Both the position numbers and the translations under genes were made by a program. The notes beneath the pieces were generated by a model. That model was given only the letters and a program-made list of their open reading frames with translations. It made no database searches and had not been told where the DNA came from. From positions 806,001-870,000 of the forward strand of contig NZ_VFPP01000001.1 in NCBI RefSeq assembly GCF_006716745.1: 64,000 bases of DNA. Direction: 5' to 3'. Numbering within the stretch: the stretch's first letter is position 1; every line of letters starts with the position of its first letter. This document shows, one piece after another, positions 36,389 through 45,163 of this stretch. This stretch comes from Saccharothrix saharensis. Its GTDB lineage: Bacteria; Actinomycetota; Actinomycetes; Mycobacteriales; Pseudonocardiaceae.

Positions 36389-39300
36389 TCAGGAGCCGAT
36401 CAGCACGCCGTCGACCTCGGCGGGCGCGGTGCCGTCCGGTGACACGCAGGCCAGCCCTCGGCGGACCGCGTCGACCACCCGGTCGGCCACCTCCGGGCCG
36501 AACGCGGCCACCAGCGGACGGGCGGCGTGCTCCAGCAGCGCCATGGCCCGTTCCCAGTTCTCCGGCACGGTCTCGGCGAGCAGGCGCAGCGCGACCGCCG
36601 GGTGCTGCCGGAGCAGCACCGGGAACAGGTTCAGCAGCACCTCGTCCTGCTCCACCCGGCTGAACGGGTCGGCGGGCAGCCGCCGCGCCTCGGCCAGCAA
36701 CCCGACCGGGTCGACCAGGTGGCCGAGCGCCAGCGAGGCGGCGAACGGCAGCAGCGCCACGACGCGCTGGGCGCCGCGGCCCTCGGTCGCGGCGACGACC
36801 TCGGCGGCGAGCCGTTCGACCCGCTCGTGCCCCGGCCACAGCTCGGCGGCGAGCGCGACCAGCCCGGCCGCCGCCGGCAGGCGCTCGCCGGGCAGCAGGC
36901 CGCGCACCCGTTCGGTGAACGCCGCACCGGCCGGCCCGTCGGTCGCCGAGACGAGGTCGACCACTGCCGCGTACACCGGGTGTTCGATCCTGATCGCGCC
37001 GGCGCGGTGCCGTTCCGGCGATCGGCGGAACTCGTGCAGCGCCACCGCAGCGCGCGCTACCTCCAGCAGGGGGTCCTCGCCGGCCGGCGGCGGTGCCACG
37101 GTGAGCGCCTTCTCGTGCATGTCCCGGAACACCGGGAACGGCTCGACGCCGTGCCGCACGCTGTCCACGTACGCGGCCGACGCGAAGGCGCCGAACGACA
37201 ACTGGAAGGCGTACCGGAGGAACCCGGTGCCGGCGGCCGTGAGCAACGCCATGCCGGGATCGGCCTCGTACGGGATCAGGCGCAGCGCGGCTTCGAACCG
37301 GGCTCGGTGGTCCGGGCGGACGTAGGCGAACGCGTAGGGGTCCTGGTCCTCGGCCGCCCACTCGTAGCGCGGGATGAAGGCCAAGGACTCGTTGAACGAG
37401 TCCCAGAGGCGCCCGGCGGCCTCGTCCAGACCGGCGTGGACGGCCGACCGGAACAGCGAGGCGATCGCGACCGCCCGTTCGCCGCCGTCGGTCAGCGCGT
37501 TGACCAGCGCCGCGGCGAGCGACAGGTCCCGCTCTCCGACGACCTCGGCGAACACGCGGACGGTGCGGGCCAGTCCGTACGGGTTGCCCGTCGACCACGA
37601 GCCGGGGGTCATGGCGCGGATGACGTCGGCCGGGTCGCGGTGGAAGCGCCGCTCGCTGAGGAACTGCCAGTCGCGCGTGTGGTTCATCAGGTACGGCAGG
37701 TGTTCGAACGCGTCCTGGGGCGCCCGCGGCCGGTCGGCGTGCGGGCCGTCGACCGGGAAGTACGGGCCGAGCCGGGGCCCGTCCACGAGCGGCGGCGGGA
37801 GTTCCGCCGACCGCAGCACGCCGTCCAGGATCGAGCGCGCGGTGTCGGCGTCGCCCACGTCGAGCCGGCGGTGCGCCACGCGGGCCAGGGTCGTGTACCG
37901 GTCGTGGCCGGACTCGGACCACCCGACGCCGGCCAGCTCACCGGCGACCGCGACCGCCCGGTCCGGGTCGTGACCGGCCAGTTCCACCGCGACGGTGTCC
38001 AGGTGCGACTCGCGGAAGATCCGGCTGATCCCGCCGTCGCCCGCACCCGCGGGACCGATCATGGCGTACGCGCGGTCGACCATCCGCCGCGCTTGGTCCG
38101 GGTCGAACCGGGCGACCACCGTGCTGACCCGCACCACCGTCCACACCGTGGTGCTCCAGGCGAGCACCCGGTCGAGCACGGCGACGGCCCGGCCGAGGTC
38201 GCCCAGCTCCACCCACAGCGCCGCCGCGCGCAGGAACGCGTCCTCGACGATGCCGTTCAGCTCGGCGGTGTCCACCCGGCCCAGCAGCGCCCGGACGGTC
38301 GCGTCGTCGTGCCCGACCAGTTCGGCGGCGGCCCGGACCAAGCCCTTGGTCACCTCGTTCGGGTCGTCGGCGGAGTGGTCGACTTCGGCCCGCAGCGCGG
38401 CGAAGTGCCGTGCGCGGTCGTCCGATGCCACGGCCAGCCGCGCGCGGGCGCGCAACCGGTCGACGATCGGCGCGTCGGGCAGGCTCTCCTCCGCCGCCCG
38501 CAGCAACTCCGGCACGTCGGCCGGCTCGGTCCGCGCGGCGAGGTCCAGCCACGCGCCGGCGCGGTCGGCGCGGATCGACGTGACCAGCTCACGGGCACGG
38601 GCCGGGTCGGCGGCGGCCGCGGCCGCGAGGTAGAGCGGGTCCGGCTCCTCGGGCCGGCCGTCGGCACGTTCCCACAGCCGCAGCGCGCGGCGCAGGTCGT
38701 GCGGCGCGAGCAACCGGGCGGCCCGCTTCAGCGGGTGCCGGCTCTCCCCCTCGGCGCCGCCGTCCCCGGCCTCGTGCGGCGGCACGGTCAACGCCGTCTC
38801 CACGACCAGCTCCAGCAGTTCCGGGCGGTGCTCGGCCATCGCGGCCGCCGCCTCGAACTGCTCCAACGACGGCGGCAGCGCGGCCAAGTGCTCCAGCGCT
38901 TCGTCGGTGCGGCCGAGCCGTGCCATCAGCCCGAGCACGGCCGGCGCGAGGGTCCGCCCGCCGCGCAGCACCTGGCGGCGCACCACGCCGAGGTACAGGG
39001 TGGTCGGGAGGCCGGTGGCCACCGGGGACCGCGTCACGACCCGGTCCGTGACGAGGTCGAGCAGCCGCAGGAAGTGGCGGTCGGAGCCGAGCCTGGCGCG
39101 GACCGCGCGGCGCAGCCCGCCGCAGACCAGCCCGACCGCGTCGTCGGCCACCGCGTCGCGGCAGCGGACGGCGTGCTCGGCGAGCTGGACCAACCCGTAG
39201 CGGTCCACGGCGGACCAGTCGACGTCGGCCCAGGACGCCGCCGTGCCGCGGTAGTGCCGCACGATCCGCTCGTGCCACTCCAGGGCGTCCACGGCGTGGT

Positions 39301-40657
39301 CCGGGTGCCGCGTCCCGGCCAGGAACTCGCCGATCGAGGCGTGGTAGAACGCCACCCGACCGTCCCGCTCGTCCAGCAGCCAGCGCAGCCGGGCCAGCAC
39401 GTTGCGCACCGCGCGCGGCCACACCCGGATGCCGGCGAGCGCGGTCAGCTCCTCGACCGCCAGGGGCTCGCGCGCCACGGTGAGCAGGCCGAGGATCGGC
39501 TGGCCGACGCCTTCCCACGCGGGCGTCAGCGTGTCGGCGGGACCGGTCGGGTCACGGATCTCCAGCATCCTGAGCCGGTCCAGGTCGGCGTGCAGGGTCG
39601 CGACGAAGAACGCGTACAGCCCGCCGAGGCCGGGCGGGAGGTCGGCCGAGGCGAGCAGCGCGGCCACCAGATCCGGGTCGTCGCCCGCGGCCGCGGCGTC
39701 GTCCAGCGCCCGTGCGTAGGTCGCCAGGTAAAGGAAGTTCCCGGCGGCCTTGCCGACCGCGTCCCGGCGCACCTGCTCCGGGTCGCGGCCGGCGGCCACC
39801 GCGGCGCGGGTGACGGCCGGCGTGCCCAACGCCCGCTCGGCGTAGCCGGCCAGGTCTTCGACCACCTCGCGGGACGCGGGGTCGATGGCGATCTCGTGCA
39901 GCCGGCCCGCCCGCGCCGACCGGAGCGGTTCGAGCACGGCGTGCGGCCGGGAGCTGAGCACGAAGCGCACGTTGCGGGGCAGTCGCGGGCCCCGGGCGAG
40001 CCAGTCCAGCAGGCCCGCCCGTTCGACGGCGAGCTCGTCCAGCGCGTCGACCAGCACCACGATCCGGGCGTCCGGGTCCTCGGCCGCCAGCACCTCGGCC
40101 GGGCCGATCAGCGCGAGGTGGGCCAGGTTGTCCGGTTCCAGCAGCCTCGGTTCCAGGTTCGCGGTGCCGATCTCGACGCCGCTGACGCTGCCCGAGACCG
40201 TGCCGGTGACGCGCTGTTCCAGGGTGAGCGTCGCGGTGCGGTGGAACGGCGAGGCGGTCAGGTCCCCGATCCGGATGCCGACCGCGCGGCCGCCGGCCCC
40301 GACGGCGTCCACGTGCTGGCGGACCACGATCTCCAGGCGGTCCCGCGCGAAGATCTCCGGCCGTCGGCGGGCGAGTTGGTGGCCGATCGACAGCAGGAAC
40401 GACGCGACGTCCCCGCCGGCGAGCGCGGTCCGGCTGTCCCGCCGGACGAAGTAGCGCAGCCAGTCCGGGTGCGCGTCGGCCAACCCGGCCAGCAGGCTGG
40501 TCTTGCCCGCGCCGGGCTCTCCGGTGACCAGCGCGTAGCGGCTCTCGTCGTCGGCCAGGGCCCGTTCGACCCGCTCGTGCAGCCAGTCGCGCCGGACGAA
40601 GTCAGCGCCGGTGCGGTCGCGCACCACATCCTCGAACGGCCGGGTCTCGGCGTCCAT
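36389..40657 (-). CDS. NACHT/STAND-type ATPase with long helical-repeat C-terminus
   Basis: A 1422-residue protein. Residues 1-45 contain the FVRRDWLHERVERAL lead typical of bacterial NACHT proteins. The ATPase core has Walker A GEPGAGKTS (46-54), Walker B IVVLVDALDEL (199-209) and sensor 1 RFVLSSRP (231-238); between them lies a beta-rich insert (about 120-170, GTVSGSVSGVEIG). A winged-helix-like region follows, then about 900 residues of TPR/HEAT-like alpha repeats up to the C-terminus. No separate nuclease, TIR or protease effector domain is visible. STAND proteins assemble on ligand binding; roles include phage defence and regulation. Function here is unknown. Confidence 0.88.
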   Translation of the reverse strand: MDAETRPFEDVVRDRTGADFVRRDWLHERVERALADDESRYALVTGEPGAGKTSLLAGLADAHPDWLRYFVRRDSRTALAGGDVASFLLSIGHQLARRRPEIFARDRLEIVVRQHVDAVGAGGRAVGIRIGDLTASPFHRTATLTLEQRVTGTVSGSVSGVEIGTANLEPRLLEPDNLAHLALIGPAEVLAAEDPDARIVVLVDALDELAVERAGLLDWLARGPRLPRNVRFVLSSRPHAVLEPLRSARAGRLHEIAIDPASREVVEDLAGYAERALGTPAVTRAAVAAGRDPEQVRRDAVGKAAGNFLYLATYARALDDAAAAGDDPDLVAALLASADLPPGLGGLYAFFVATLHADLDRLRMLEIRDPTGPADTLTPAWEGVGQPILGLLTVAREPLAVEELTALAGIRVWPRAVRNVLARLRWLLDERDGRVAFYHASIGEFLAGTRHPDHAVDALEWHERIVRHYRGTAASWADVDWSAVDRYGLVQLAEHAVRCRDAVADDAVGLVCGGLRRAVRARLGSDRHFLRLLDLVTDRVVTRSPVATGLPTTLYLGVVRRQVLRGGRTLAPAVLGLMARLGRTDEALEHLAALPPSLEQFEAAAAMAEHRPELLELVVETALTVPPHEAGDGGAEGESRHPLKRAARLLAPHDLRRALRLWERADGRPEEPDPLYLAAAAAADPARARELVTSIRADRAGAWLDLAARTEPADVPELLRAAEESLPDAPIVDRLRARARLAVASDDRARHFAALRAEVDHSADDPNEVTKGLVRAAAELVGHDDATVRALLGRVDTAELNGIVEDAFLRAAALWVELGDLGRAVAVLDRVLAWSTTVWTVVRVSTVVARFDPDQARRMVDRAYAMIGPAGAGDGGISRIFRESHLDTVAVELAGHDPDRAVAVAGELAGVGWSESGHDRYTTLARVAHRRLDVGDADTARSILDGVLRSAELPPPLVDGPRLGPYFPVDGPHADRPRAPQDAFEHLPYLMNHTRDWQFLSERRFHRDPADVIRAMTPGSWSTGNPYGLARTVRVFAEVVGERDLSLAAALVNALTDGGERAVAIASLFRSAVHAGLDEAAGRLWDSFNESLAFIPRYEWAAEDQDPYAFAYVRPDHRARFEAALRLIPYEADPGMALLTAAGTGFLRYAFQLSFGAFASAAYVDSVRHGVEPFPVFRDMHEKALTVAPPPAGEDPLLEVARAAVALHEFRRSPERHRAGAIRIEHPVYAAVVDLVSATDGPAGAAFTERVRGLLPGERLPAAAGLVALAAELWPGHERVERLAAEVVAATEGRGAQRVVALLPFAASLALGHLVDPVGLLAEARRLPADPFSRVEQDEVLLNLFPVLLRQHPAVALRLLAETVPENWERAMALLEHAARPLVAAFGPEVADRVVDAVRRGLACVSPDGTAPAEVDGVLIGS

Positions 40658-40844
40658 CCGGCGGCTAGCTCCCGGCTCGGACAGCGGTGACGTGGCCGGG
40701 TAACGGCTCGGGCATCACACCTCGCTTCGCGGCTCGCCCCGGGTGGGCCGCGTCGCAGTGTAGTCACCCGGTGACGCGCCGGTGACCGGTTCGCGGGATC
40801 GACCACGTCGGGATCGGGCCGGGCGGGGACGACGCGCGCACGGC

Positions 40845-40877
40845 GGCGGGGCCGCGACCGGTGGTCGCGGCCCCGCC
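40845..40877 (-). terminator. Hairpin after the pectate lyase gene
   Basis: Perfect 15-base arms (40845-40859 and 40863-40877) enclose a 3-base loop, 15 bases downstream of the pectate lyase stop. A strong terminator candidate. Confidence 0.85.
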
Positions 40878-40892
40878 CACGAACCGTCGTGC

Positions 40893-42218
40893 CTAGCGCC
40901 AGGTGATGTCGGACGGGGAGTAGAAGCAGTTCCTGCCGTCCGCGCCCTCACCGATCTTCTTGGGCTCGGAGCCCTTCGGGACGCCCTGGTACTTCTCGCA
41001 GATCACCGCACTGCCGTAGACCGTGATGCGGGAGAAGCGAGCGGTGTCGCCCCAGTTGGTGTTGATGCCCGCCAGCGCCTTGGTCGACCGCGCCGTGACA
41101 CCGTCCATCACCACGTGCCGCTGGTAGGACGTGGCGCAGTTGCCGCACGCCCGGTACAGCTTGCCCGCGCCGTTGACCTGGAAGTTGCGGATGGTCAGCG
41201 TGCCCGCGCCGTTGTGCTGGAACACCTTGTCCGACGCCGACTTCGCGCCGCCGCCGTCGACCAGGTACTGGGCCGAGGAGCTGGAGGACTTGAACGTCGC
41301 CGCGTCCTCGCCCACGTCGTTCCACCACACGTTGCGGATGGTGCAGGAACCCTCGCAGTGGATGCCGTCACCCGCGGGCGCGTCGATGATCACGTTCTCG
41401 ATCGTGCCGCCGTTGGACACCACGAACATCGGGTCCTGGCTCTCGCCCTGACCACCGTCGCCGATGCCGTAGTACTTCTTCATCCCGCCGTTGAAGTACG
41501 TGCCCACGTTGCGCGTCGTGGTCTGGTGCACGCTGCCCGTGTCGGACGGCCACGGACCGCTGCCGTCACCGCCACCGGGGTTGCCCGTGGTGGTGGTCGT
41601 GGTGGTGGTGCGCGACGTGGTCGAGGTCGACGTGGTGGTCGACGTCGGGCCGCCGCTGGTGGGCGTGAACGTCCACTGCTTGGTGGCGACGCTGTCGCAG
41701 GAGTTCTGCTGCACCAGCGCGCCGGCGGAAGTGGAGTTGTCCTGGGTGTTCATGCACTTGCCACCGTTGTTGTTGACCACCCGGTAGTTGCTGCCGCCGG
41801 CGGTCGGCGACCAGGTCTGAGTGGCGGTGCCCGCGCACGACTGCTGCTCGATCGCCTTGCCCGCCGACGTGGACGCGTCCCGCACGCCGAGGCAGAGACC
41901 GGCCGCGGACGTGATCTTGAACCCGCCGCTGACGGAGGTCAGCGTCCACGCCTGGCCGCCGCCGCCGCACGAGGCCTGCTGGAGCTGCACGCCGCTCGCC
42001 GCGCTCGCGTTGGGCACCGTCAGGCACAGGCCGCTGCCCGCGTTCTTGATCGTGTACGTGCCCGCGCCGACCGCCGCGTCCGCCGGCGTCGCGCCGGGCC
42101 AGGCGAGCAGGCCGGCGGCCAACGCCGTGGCGCCCGCCGCCGCGGCCAGGCTCAGGCGCCATCGTGTGCCACGCGATGGTGCGGGTCGCGTGGATCGACG
42201 GTGATCCGCTGTGCTCAT
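40893..42218 (-). CDS. Secreted pectate lyase (PL3) with N-terminal ricin-B lectin module
   Basis: A 441-residue exported enzyme. A long signal peptide ends near ADAA (about residue 49). A ricin-type trefoil (about 50-185) shows three QxW-like motifs (QAWTL, QTWSP, KQWTF). A Ser/Thr linker (about 186-215) leads to a PL3-type beta-helix (about 222-441) with TIENVIIDAPAGDGIHCEG, TIRNVWWNDVGEDAATFK and a conserved Cys-rich end. It would cleave polygalacturonate in plant cell walls while the lectin module binds sugars. ATG 42218 has GGAG 6 bases upstream. A LacI-like palindrome lies about 100 bases upstream. Confidence 0.92.
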   Translation of the reverse strand: MSTADHRRSTRPAPSRGTRWRLSLAAAAGATALAAGLLAWPGATPADAAVGAGTYTIKNAGSGLCLTVPNASAASGVQLQQASCGGGGQAWTLTSVSGGFKITSAAGLCLGVRDASTSAGKAIEQQSCAGTATQTWSPTAGGSNYRVVNNNGGKCMNTQDNSTSAGALVQQNSCDSVATKQWTFTPTSGGPTSTTTSTSTTSRTTTTTTTTGNPGGGDGSGPWPSDTGSVHQTTTRNVGTYFNGGMKKYYGIGDGGQGESQDPMFVVSNGGTIENVIIDAPAGDGIHCEGSCTIRNVWWNDVGEDAATFKSSSSSAQYLVDGGGAKSASDKVFQHNGAGTLTIRNFQVNGAGKLYRACGNCATSYQRHVVMDGVTARSTKALAGINTNWGDTARFSRITVYGSAVICEKYQGVPKGSEPKKIGEGADGRNCFYSPSDITWR

Positions 42219-42316
42219 CAACACTCCACTTCTCACTTCCCAAGACCGCCGAGGTCAGCCGTCCCGGATTCCGACAGCACGTTTCCCGAAGCTCGAATGG
42301 CGAGAGCGGGAAATCA

Positions 42317-42332
42317 GGGAAACCGCTTTCCC
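42317..42332 (-). promoter_or_regulatory. GGGAAACCGCTTTCCC operator candidate for the pectate lyase
   Basis: Perfect 6-base arms around CCGC, 99 bases upstream of the lyase start. The pattern resembles LacI-family operators and matches a control site for a sugar-induced enzyme. The gap 42219-42548 holds this and another palindrome, and no gene. Confidence 0.55.
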
Positions 42333-42377
42333 AGCGGATGTTAGAGGCTGCGGAACCACCAGGTCAACGACGGTTTT

Positions 42378-42405
42378 TTCGACACCGTCCGACACCGGTG
42401 TCGAA
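42378..42405. promoter_or_regulatory. Long inverted repeat TTCGACACCG...CGGTGTCGAA
   Basis: Ten-base arms (42378-42387 and 42396-42405) are perfect; the right arm also completes the 12-base palindrome GACACCGGTGTC (42391-42402). Located about 160-190 bases upstream of the pectate lyase start, it is probably a second regulator site. A further 10-base palindrome GGTGATCACC lies at about 42438. Confidence 0.5.
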
Positions 42406-42548
42406 TTCTGTCGAACGCCGAGGTAATCGCCGGTCGAGGTGATCACCACCAAGTGCGGGGCAAATGCGGCCGGTCATATTCGTGAACAGAATCGGCCCGC
42501 CCGGGTCACACTCGTGAACAAAAGGTCAGGCAATGAACGATTGCGGGT

Positions 42549-42707
42549 TCAACCCCGGCCTTCCCGCTCGGGCATCTCCGCGCCGCACCGGGGGCACACC
42601 GCCCGCGCCGGCCCCTCGTCCAGGGCACCGCACTCCGGGCACACCCGCGACAACCAGCACACCGGGTCCCCGACCGGCTCCGGGCGACCGCTCTCCTCGG
42701 ACTCCAC
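42549..42707 (-). CDS. 52-residue zinc-ribbon protein
   Basis: A small acidic protein from GTG 42707, with two CxxC knuckles (CPECG and CPRCG) separated by 14 residues, enough to bind one zinc ion. It is divergent from the Rrf2 gene with 66 bases between. GGGGGCGAC precedes the start. Function unknown; a short reading frame in GC-rich DNA can be chance, but the paired knuckles support it. Confidence 0.6.
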   Translation of the reverse strand: MESEESGRPEPVGDPVCWLSRVCPECGALDEGPARAVCPRCGAEMPEREGRG

Positions 42708-42773
42708 GTCGCCCCCAGCCTGGTCCGACCCTGAACAGGAATGCAGAATACCGCTTTTGCTACGGTCGCCACC

Positions 42774-43217
42774 ATGCACCTGATCCGGTCCACGGACATC
42801 GCGCTGCGCGTGGTGATGCTCCTGGCCACCGACGGCGGTCGGCTCACCGTCGACCAGCTGTCCGACGCGCTCGACGTGCCGCGCCACCACATGGCCAAGG
42901 TCGTGCAGCGCCTCCAGCGGCACGGATTCGTGGCCACCGCGCGCGGCCGGACCGGGGGCGTCGGGGTGCCGCCCACGACGCTGGACACCTCCGTCGGCGC
43001 CGTCGTGCGGGCGTTGGAGGGCGACCGCGAGGTGGTGGACTGCGACGGGCCGCCGTGCCCGTTGCGGGGCGGCTGCCACCTGCGCAGCGCGCTGCGCACG
43101 GCTCAGCTCGCGTTCCTCGCCGTGCTGGACGACGTCACGGTCCGGGCGCTGGTCGCCGAACCCGCCGGTCCCGTGCTGCTCGACCTCGTGCCGCGCCGGA
43201 CCGGGCCCCTCCCGTGA
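42774..43217 (+). CDS. Rrf2-family Fe-S regulator (NsrR-like)
   Basis: A 147-residue regulator. The HTH shows LTVDQLSDALDVPRHHMAKVVQRL; the three conserved Cys of the Fe-S sensors are present as CDGPPCPLRGGC. NsrR proteins lose DNA binding when nitric oxide attacks the cluster. TACGGT at 42761-42766 ends 7 bases before ATG 42774 and no Shine-Dalgarno is seen, so translation is probably leaderless; ATG 42741 is less likely. Its stop overlaps the next GTG (GTGA). Coupling to a haemoglobin supports a nitric oxide or oxygen role. Confidence 0.88.
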   Translation: MHLIRSTDIALRVVMLLATDGGRLTVDQLSDALDVPRHHMAKVVQRLQRHGFVATARGRTGGVGVPPTTLDTSVGAVVRALEGDREVVDCDGPPCPLRGGCHLRSALRTAQLAFLAVLDDVTVRALVAEPAGPVLLDLVPRRTGPLP

Positions 43218-43642
43218 GCCGCGACCTGACCGGCCGGGAGGACGCGCTGGCGGTGGTGACCGAGTTCTACCGGCGGGCGTTCGAGGACGCGCTGCTCGGT
43301 CCGGTCTTCCGGGACGTGGCCCGGCTCGACCTCGCCACGCACCTGCCGGTGATCGCGGACTTCTGGGCCACCGTGCTGTTCCGCGCCGGCACGTACCGCC
43401 GCAACCTGCTGCGCGTCCACCTCGACCTGCACGAGCGCTTCCCGCTGACGTCGGCGCACTTCACGCGGTGGCTCGGGCTCTGGGCCGATACCGTGGACGA
43501 CCTGTTCGCGGGCGAGAAGGCGGACCTGGCGAAGTCGCAGGCGGAGCGGATCGCGTGGTCGATGATCCGCAGGCTGCGCCGTGGGGACGCGAGCGAACTG
43601 GTCACCATCCGCCGGCGGGACGAGGTCGAGGAGCAGCCGTGA
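43214..43642 (+). CDS. Truncated haemoglobin, group III-type
   Basis: A 142-residue globin of the group III truncated type: FYRRAFEDALLGPVFRDVA, HLPVIADFWATVLFRAGTYRRN and VHLDLHERFPLTSAHFTRW, with the proximal-type His region and the Trp of the G helix. These proteins bind haem and oxygen or nitric oxide and may detoxify NO. The GTG start overlaps the Rrf2 stop, and its own stop overlaps the next GTG, giving a tightly coupled three-gene operon. Confidence 0.9.
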   Translation: MSRDLTGREDALAVVTEFYRRAFEDALLGPVFRDVARLDLATHLPVIADFWATVLFRAGTYRRNLLRVHLDLHERFPLTSAHFTRWLGLWADTVDDLFAGEKADLAKSQAERIAWSMIRRLRRGDASELVTIRRRDEVEEQP

Positions 43643-45162
43643 TCAGGTTGGACCGCCTGGTGAACGTGCTGGGCGGCTACGGCGTGCAGCTGGCGTGCTG
43701 CCCCGTGCCGCGGTCGACGGAGCTGCGCAGCGTGGTGATGCGCGAGACCGACGACGCGCGGGCGGTGGGCGGTGACGTGTTCCTCGCCGTCGGGGCCGAG
43801 TCGGTGGCGCAGGCCGTGGGGTGGGCGGCGACGGCGAAGGCGGCGGTCGTCCTGCTGCACGGCGAGGCCGAGCGGGAGGCGGCCGCGGTCGGCGAGGCGG
43901 AGGGCGTCGCCGTGATGCTGGTCGACCCGGCCGTGTCGTGGAGCCAACTGGCCGGCGTGGTCTACGGGCTGGTGCTGGAGGGCCGGGAGACCGAGTCGGG
44001 TCGCGGCCCGACGGACCTGTTCGCGCTGGCCGACAGCCTCGCGGGCGCGGTCGGCGGTTCGGTCACCATCGAGGACCGGCGGGCGCGGGTGCTGGCGTAC
44101 TCCAGCTCGCAGCAGGGCGCCGACCCGGCGCGGCTGGAGACGATCCTGGGCCGGCAGGCGCCGCAACGGCTGCGGGACCTGTTCGACCGGCGTGGCGTGT
44201 CCGCGTACCTGGCCTCCTACGACGAGCCGCTGTTCGTCGAGGAGGACCCGGCGCACGGGCTGACCGGGCGCATGGTCGTCGCCGTGCGCGCCGGCCGGGA
44301 GCTGCTGGGGTCGGTGTGGGTCACCTGCGGTGTGCCGCTGACCGGCGCGCGGTGCACGGCGCTGGCCGACGGCGCCCGGACCGTAGCGCTGCACCTGCTG
44401 CGCTCACGCGCCAGCGCGGACCTGGAGCGGCAGGTTGAGTCGGACCTGGTGATCCGACTGCTGGAGGGCACGGCGGACGCCGCGACCGTGGTCAGCCGGC
44501 TCGGGTTGCCGCAGGGAGCGGCGCGGGTCATCGCGGTCCGGGCGCACATCGCCGCCGAGCGGCACGCCGCCCTCCTGCTCGCGTTCGACCGCGCCACCAC
44601 CGGTTTCGGCTGGTCGCGGCCGGGCCGCAGCACGTTGTCCGGCACCACGCTCTACACCGTGCTGCCGGGCGAGCCGGTGGCCGCGGCGCGGGAGTGGGTG
44701 GCCGCCCTGCGGACCGCGCTGCCGGCGCAGGTGACGGTGACCGCCGGGATCGGCGGCACCGCCGCGGCGGCCGACCTGCCCGCGAGCCGGCAGGAGGCCG
44801 ACGAGTGCCTGGCGCTGCACGAGGCGCGCCCGCCGGGCGCCGTGCCGCCCGCCTACGACGAGTCGTGGGACGACATCCTGCTGCAACGCCTGCGTGCCGC
44901 CGCGCGGGCCGGTCGCGCCCCGGCCCGCGGCCCGGTCGCCGACCTGCGCCGGCACGACCGCGACCACGCCACCCACTACGTACCGACGTTGCGCGCCTGG
45001 CTGGAGGCCCAGGGCGACCTCGCCCGGGCGGGCGAACGGCTGGGCGTGCACCCGAACACCATCCGCTACCGGCTGCGCAAGATGGTCGAGGTGACCGCGC
45101 TCGACCTGGACGACCCGCGCAAGCGGCTGGCGATGATCATCGACCTGGCCGCGTCCGACTAG
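43639..45162 (+). CDS. PucR-family transcriptional regulator
   Basis: A 507-residue regulator. The first 150 residues match the PucR N-terminal domain (LGAESVAQAVGWAATAKAAVVLLH region); a GAF-like middle and the C-terminal PucR helix-turn-helix follow, with the signature LGVHPNTIRYRLRKM. It starts at GTG 43639 overlapping the haemoglobin stop. PucR proteins usually activate amino-acid or purine catabolism. The following gene encodes a D-amino-acid dehydrogenase-like enzyme and twin palindromes lie between, so this is its likely target. Confidence 0.9.
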   Translation: MIRLDRLVNVLGGYGVQLACCPVPRSTELRSVVMRETDDARAVGGDVFLAVGAESVAQAVGWAATAKAAVVLLHGEAEREAAAVGEAEGVAVMLVDPAVSWSQLAGVVYGLVLEGRETESGRGPTDLFALADSLAGAVGGSVTIEDRRARVLAYSSSQQGADPARLETILGRQAPQRLRDLFDRRGVSAYLASYDEPLFVEEDPAHGLTGRMVVAVRAGRELLGSVWVTCGVPLTGARCTALADGARTVALHLLRSRASADLERQVESDLVIRLLEGTADAATVVSRLGLPQGAARVIAVRAHIAAERHAALLLAFDRATTGFGWSRPGRSTLSGTTLYTVLPGEPVAAAREWVAALRTALPAQVTVTAGIGGTAAAADLPASRQEADECLALHEARPPGAVPPAYDESWDDILLQRLRAAARAGRAPARGPVADLRRHDRDHATHYVPTLRAWLEAQGDLARAGERLGVHPNTIRYRLRKMVEVTALDLDDPRKRLAMIIDLAASD

Positions 45163-45163
45163 C

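Noticed and set aside
36527..40690. A 1387-codon plus-strand reading frame opposite the NACHT gene
   Set aside because: It is a shadow frame of GC-rich codons: composition is Arg/Gly/Val/Gln-rich without domains, while the minus strand shows clear ATPase motifs.
42481..42519. CGTGAACA direct repeat (42481-42488 and 42512-42519)
   Set aside because: Two short copies 31 bases apart without wider similarity; no gene start placed to use them clearly.
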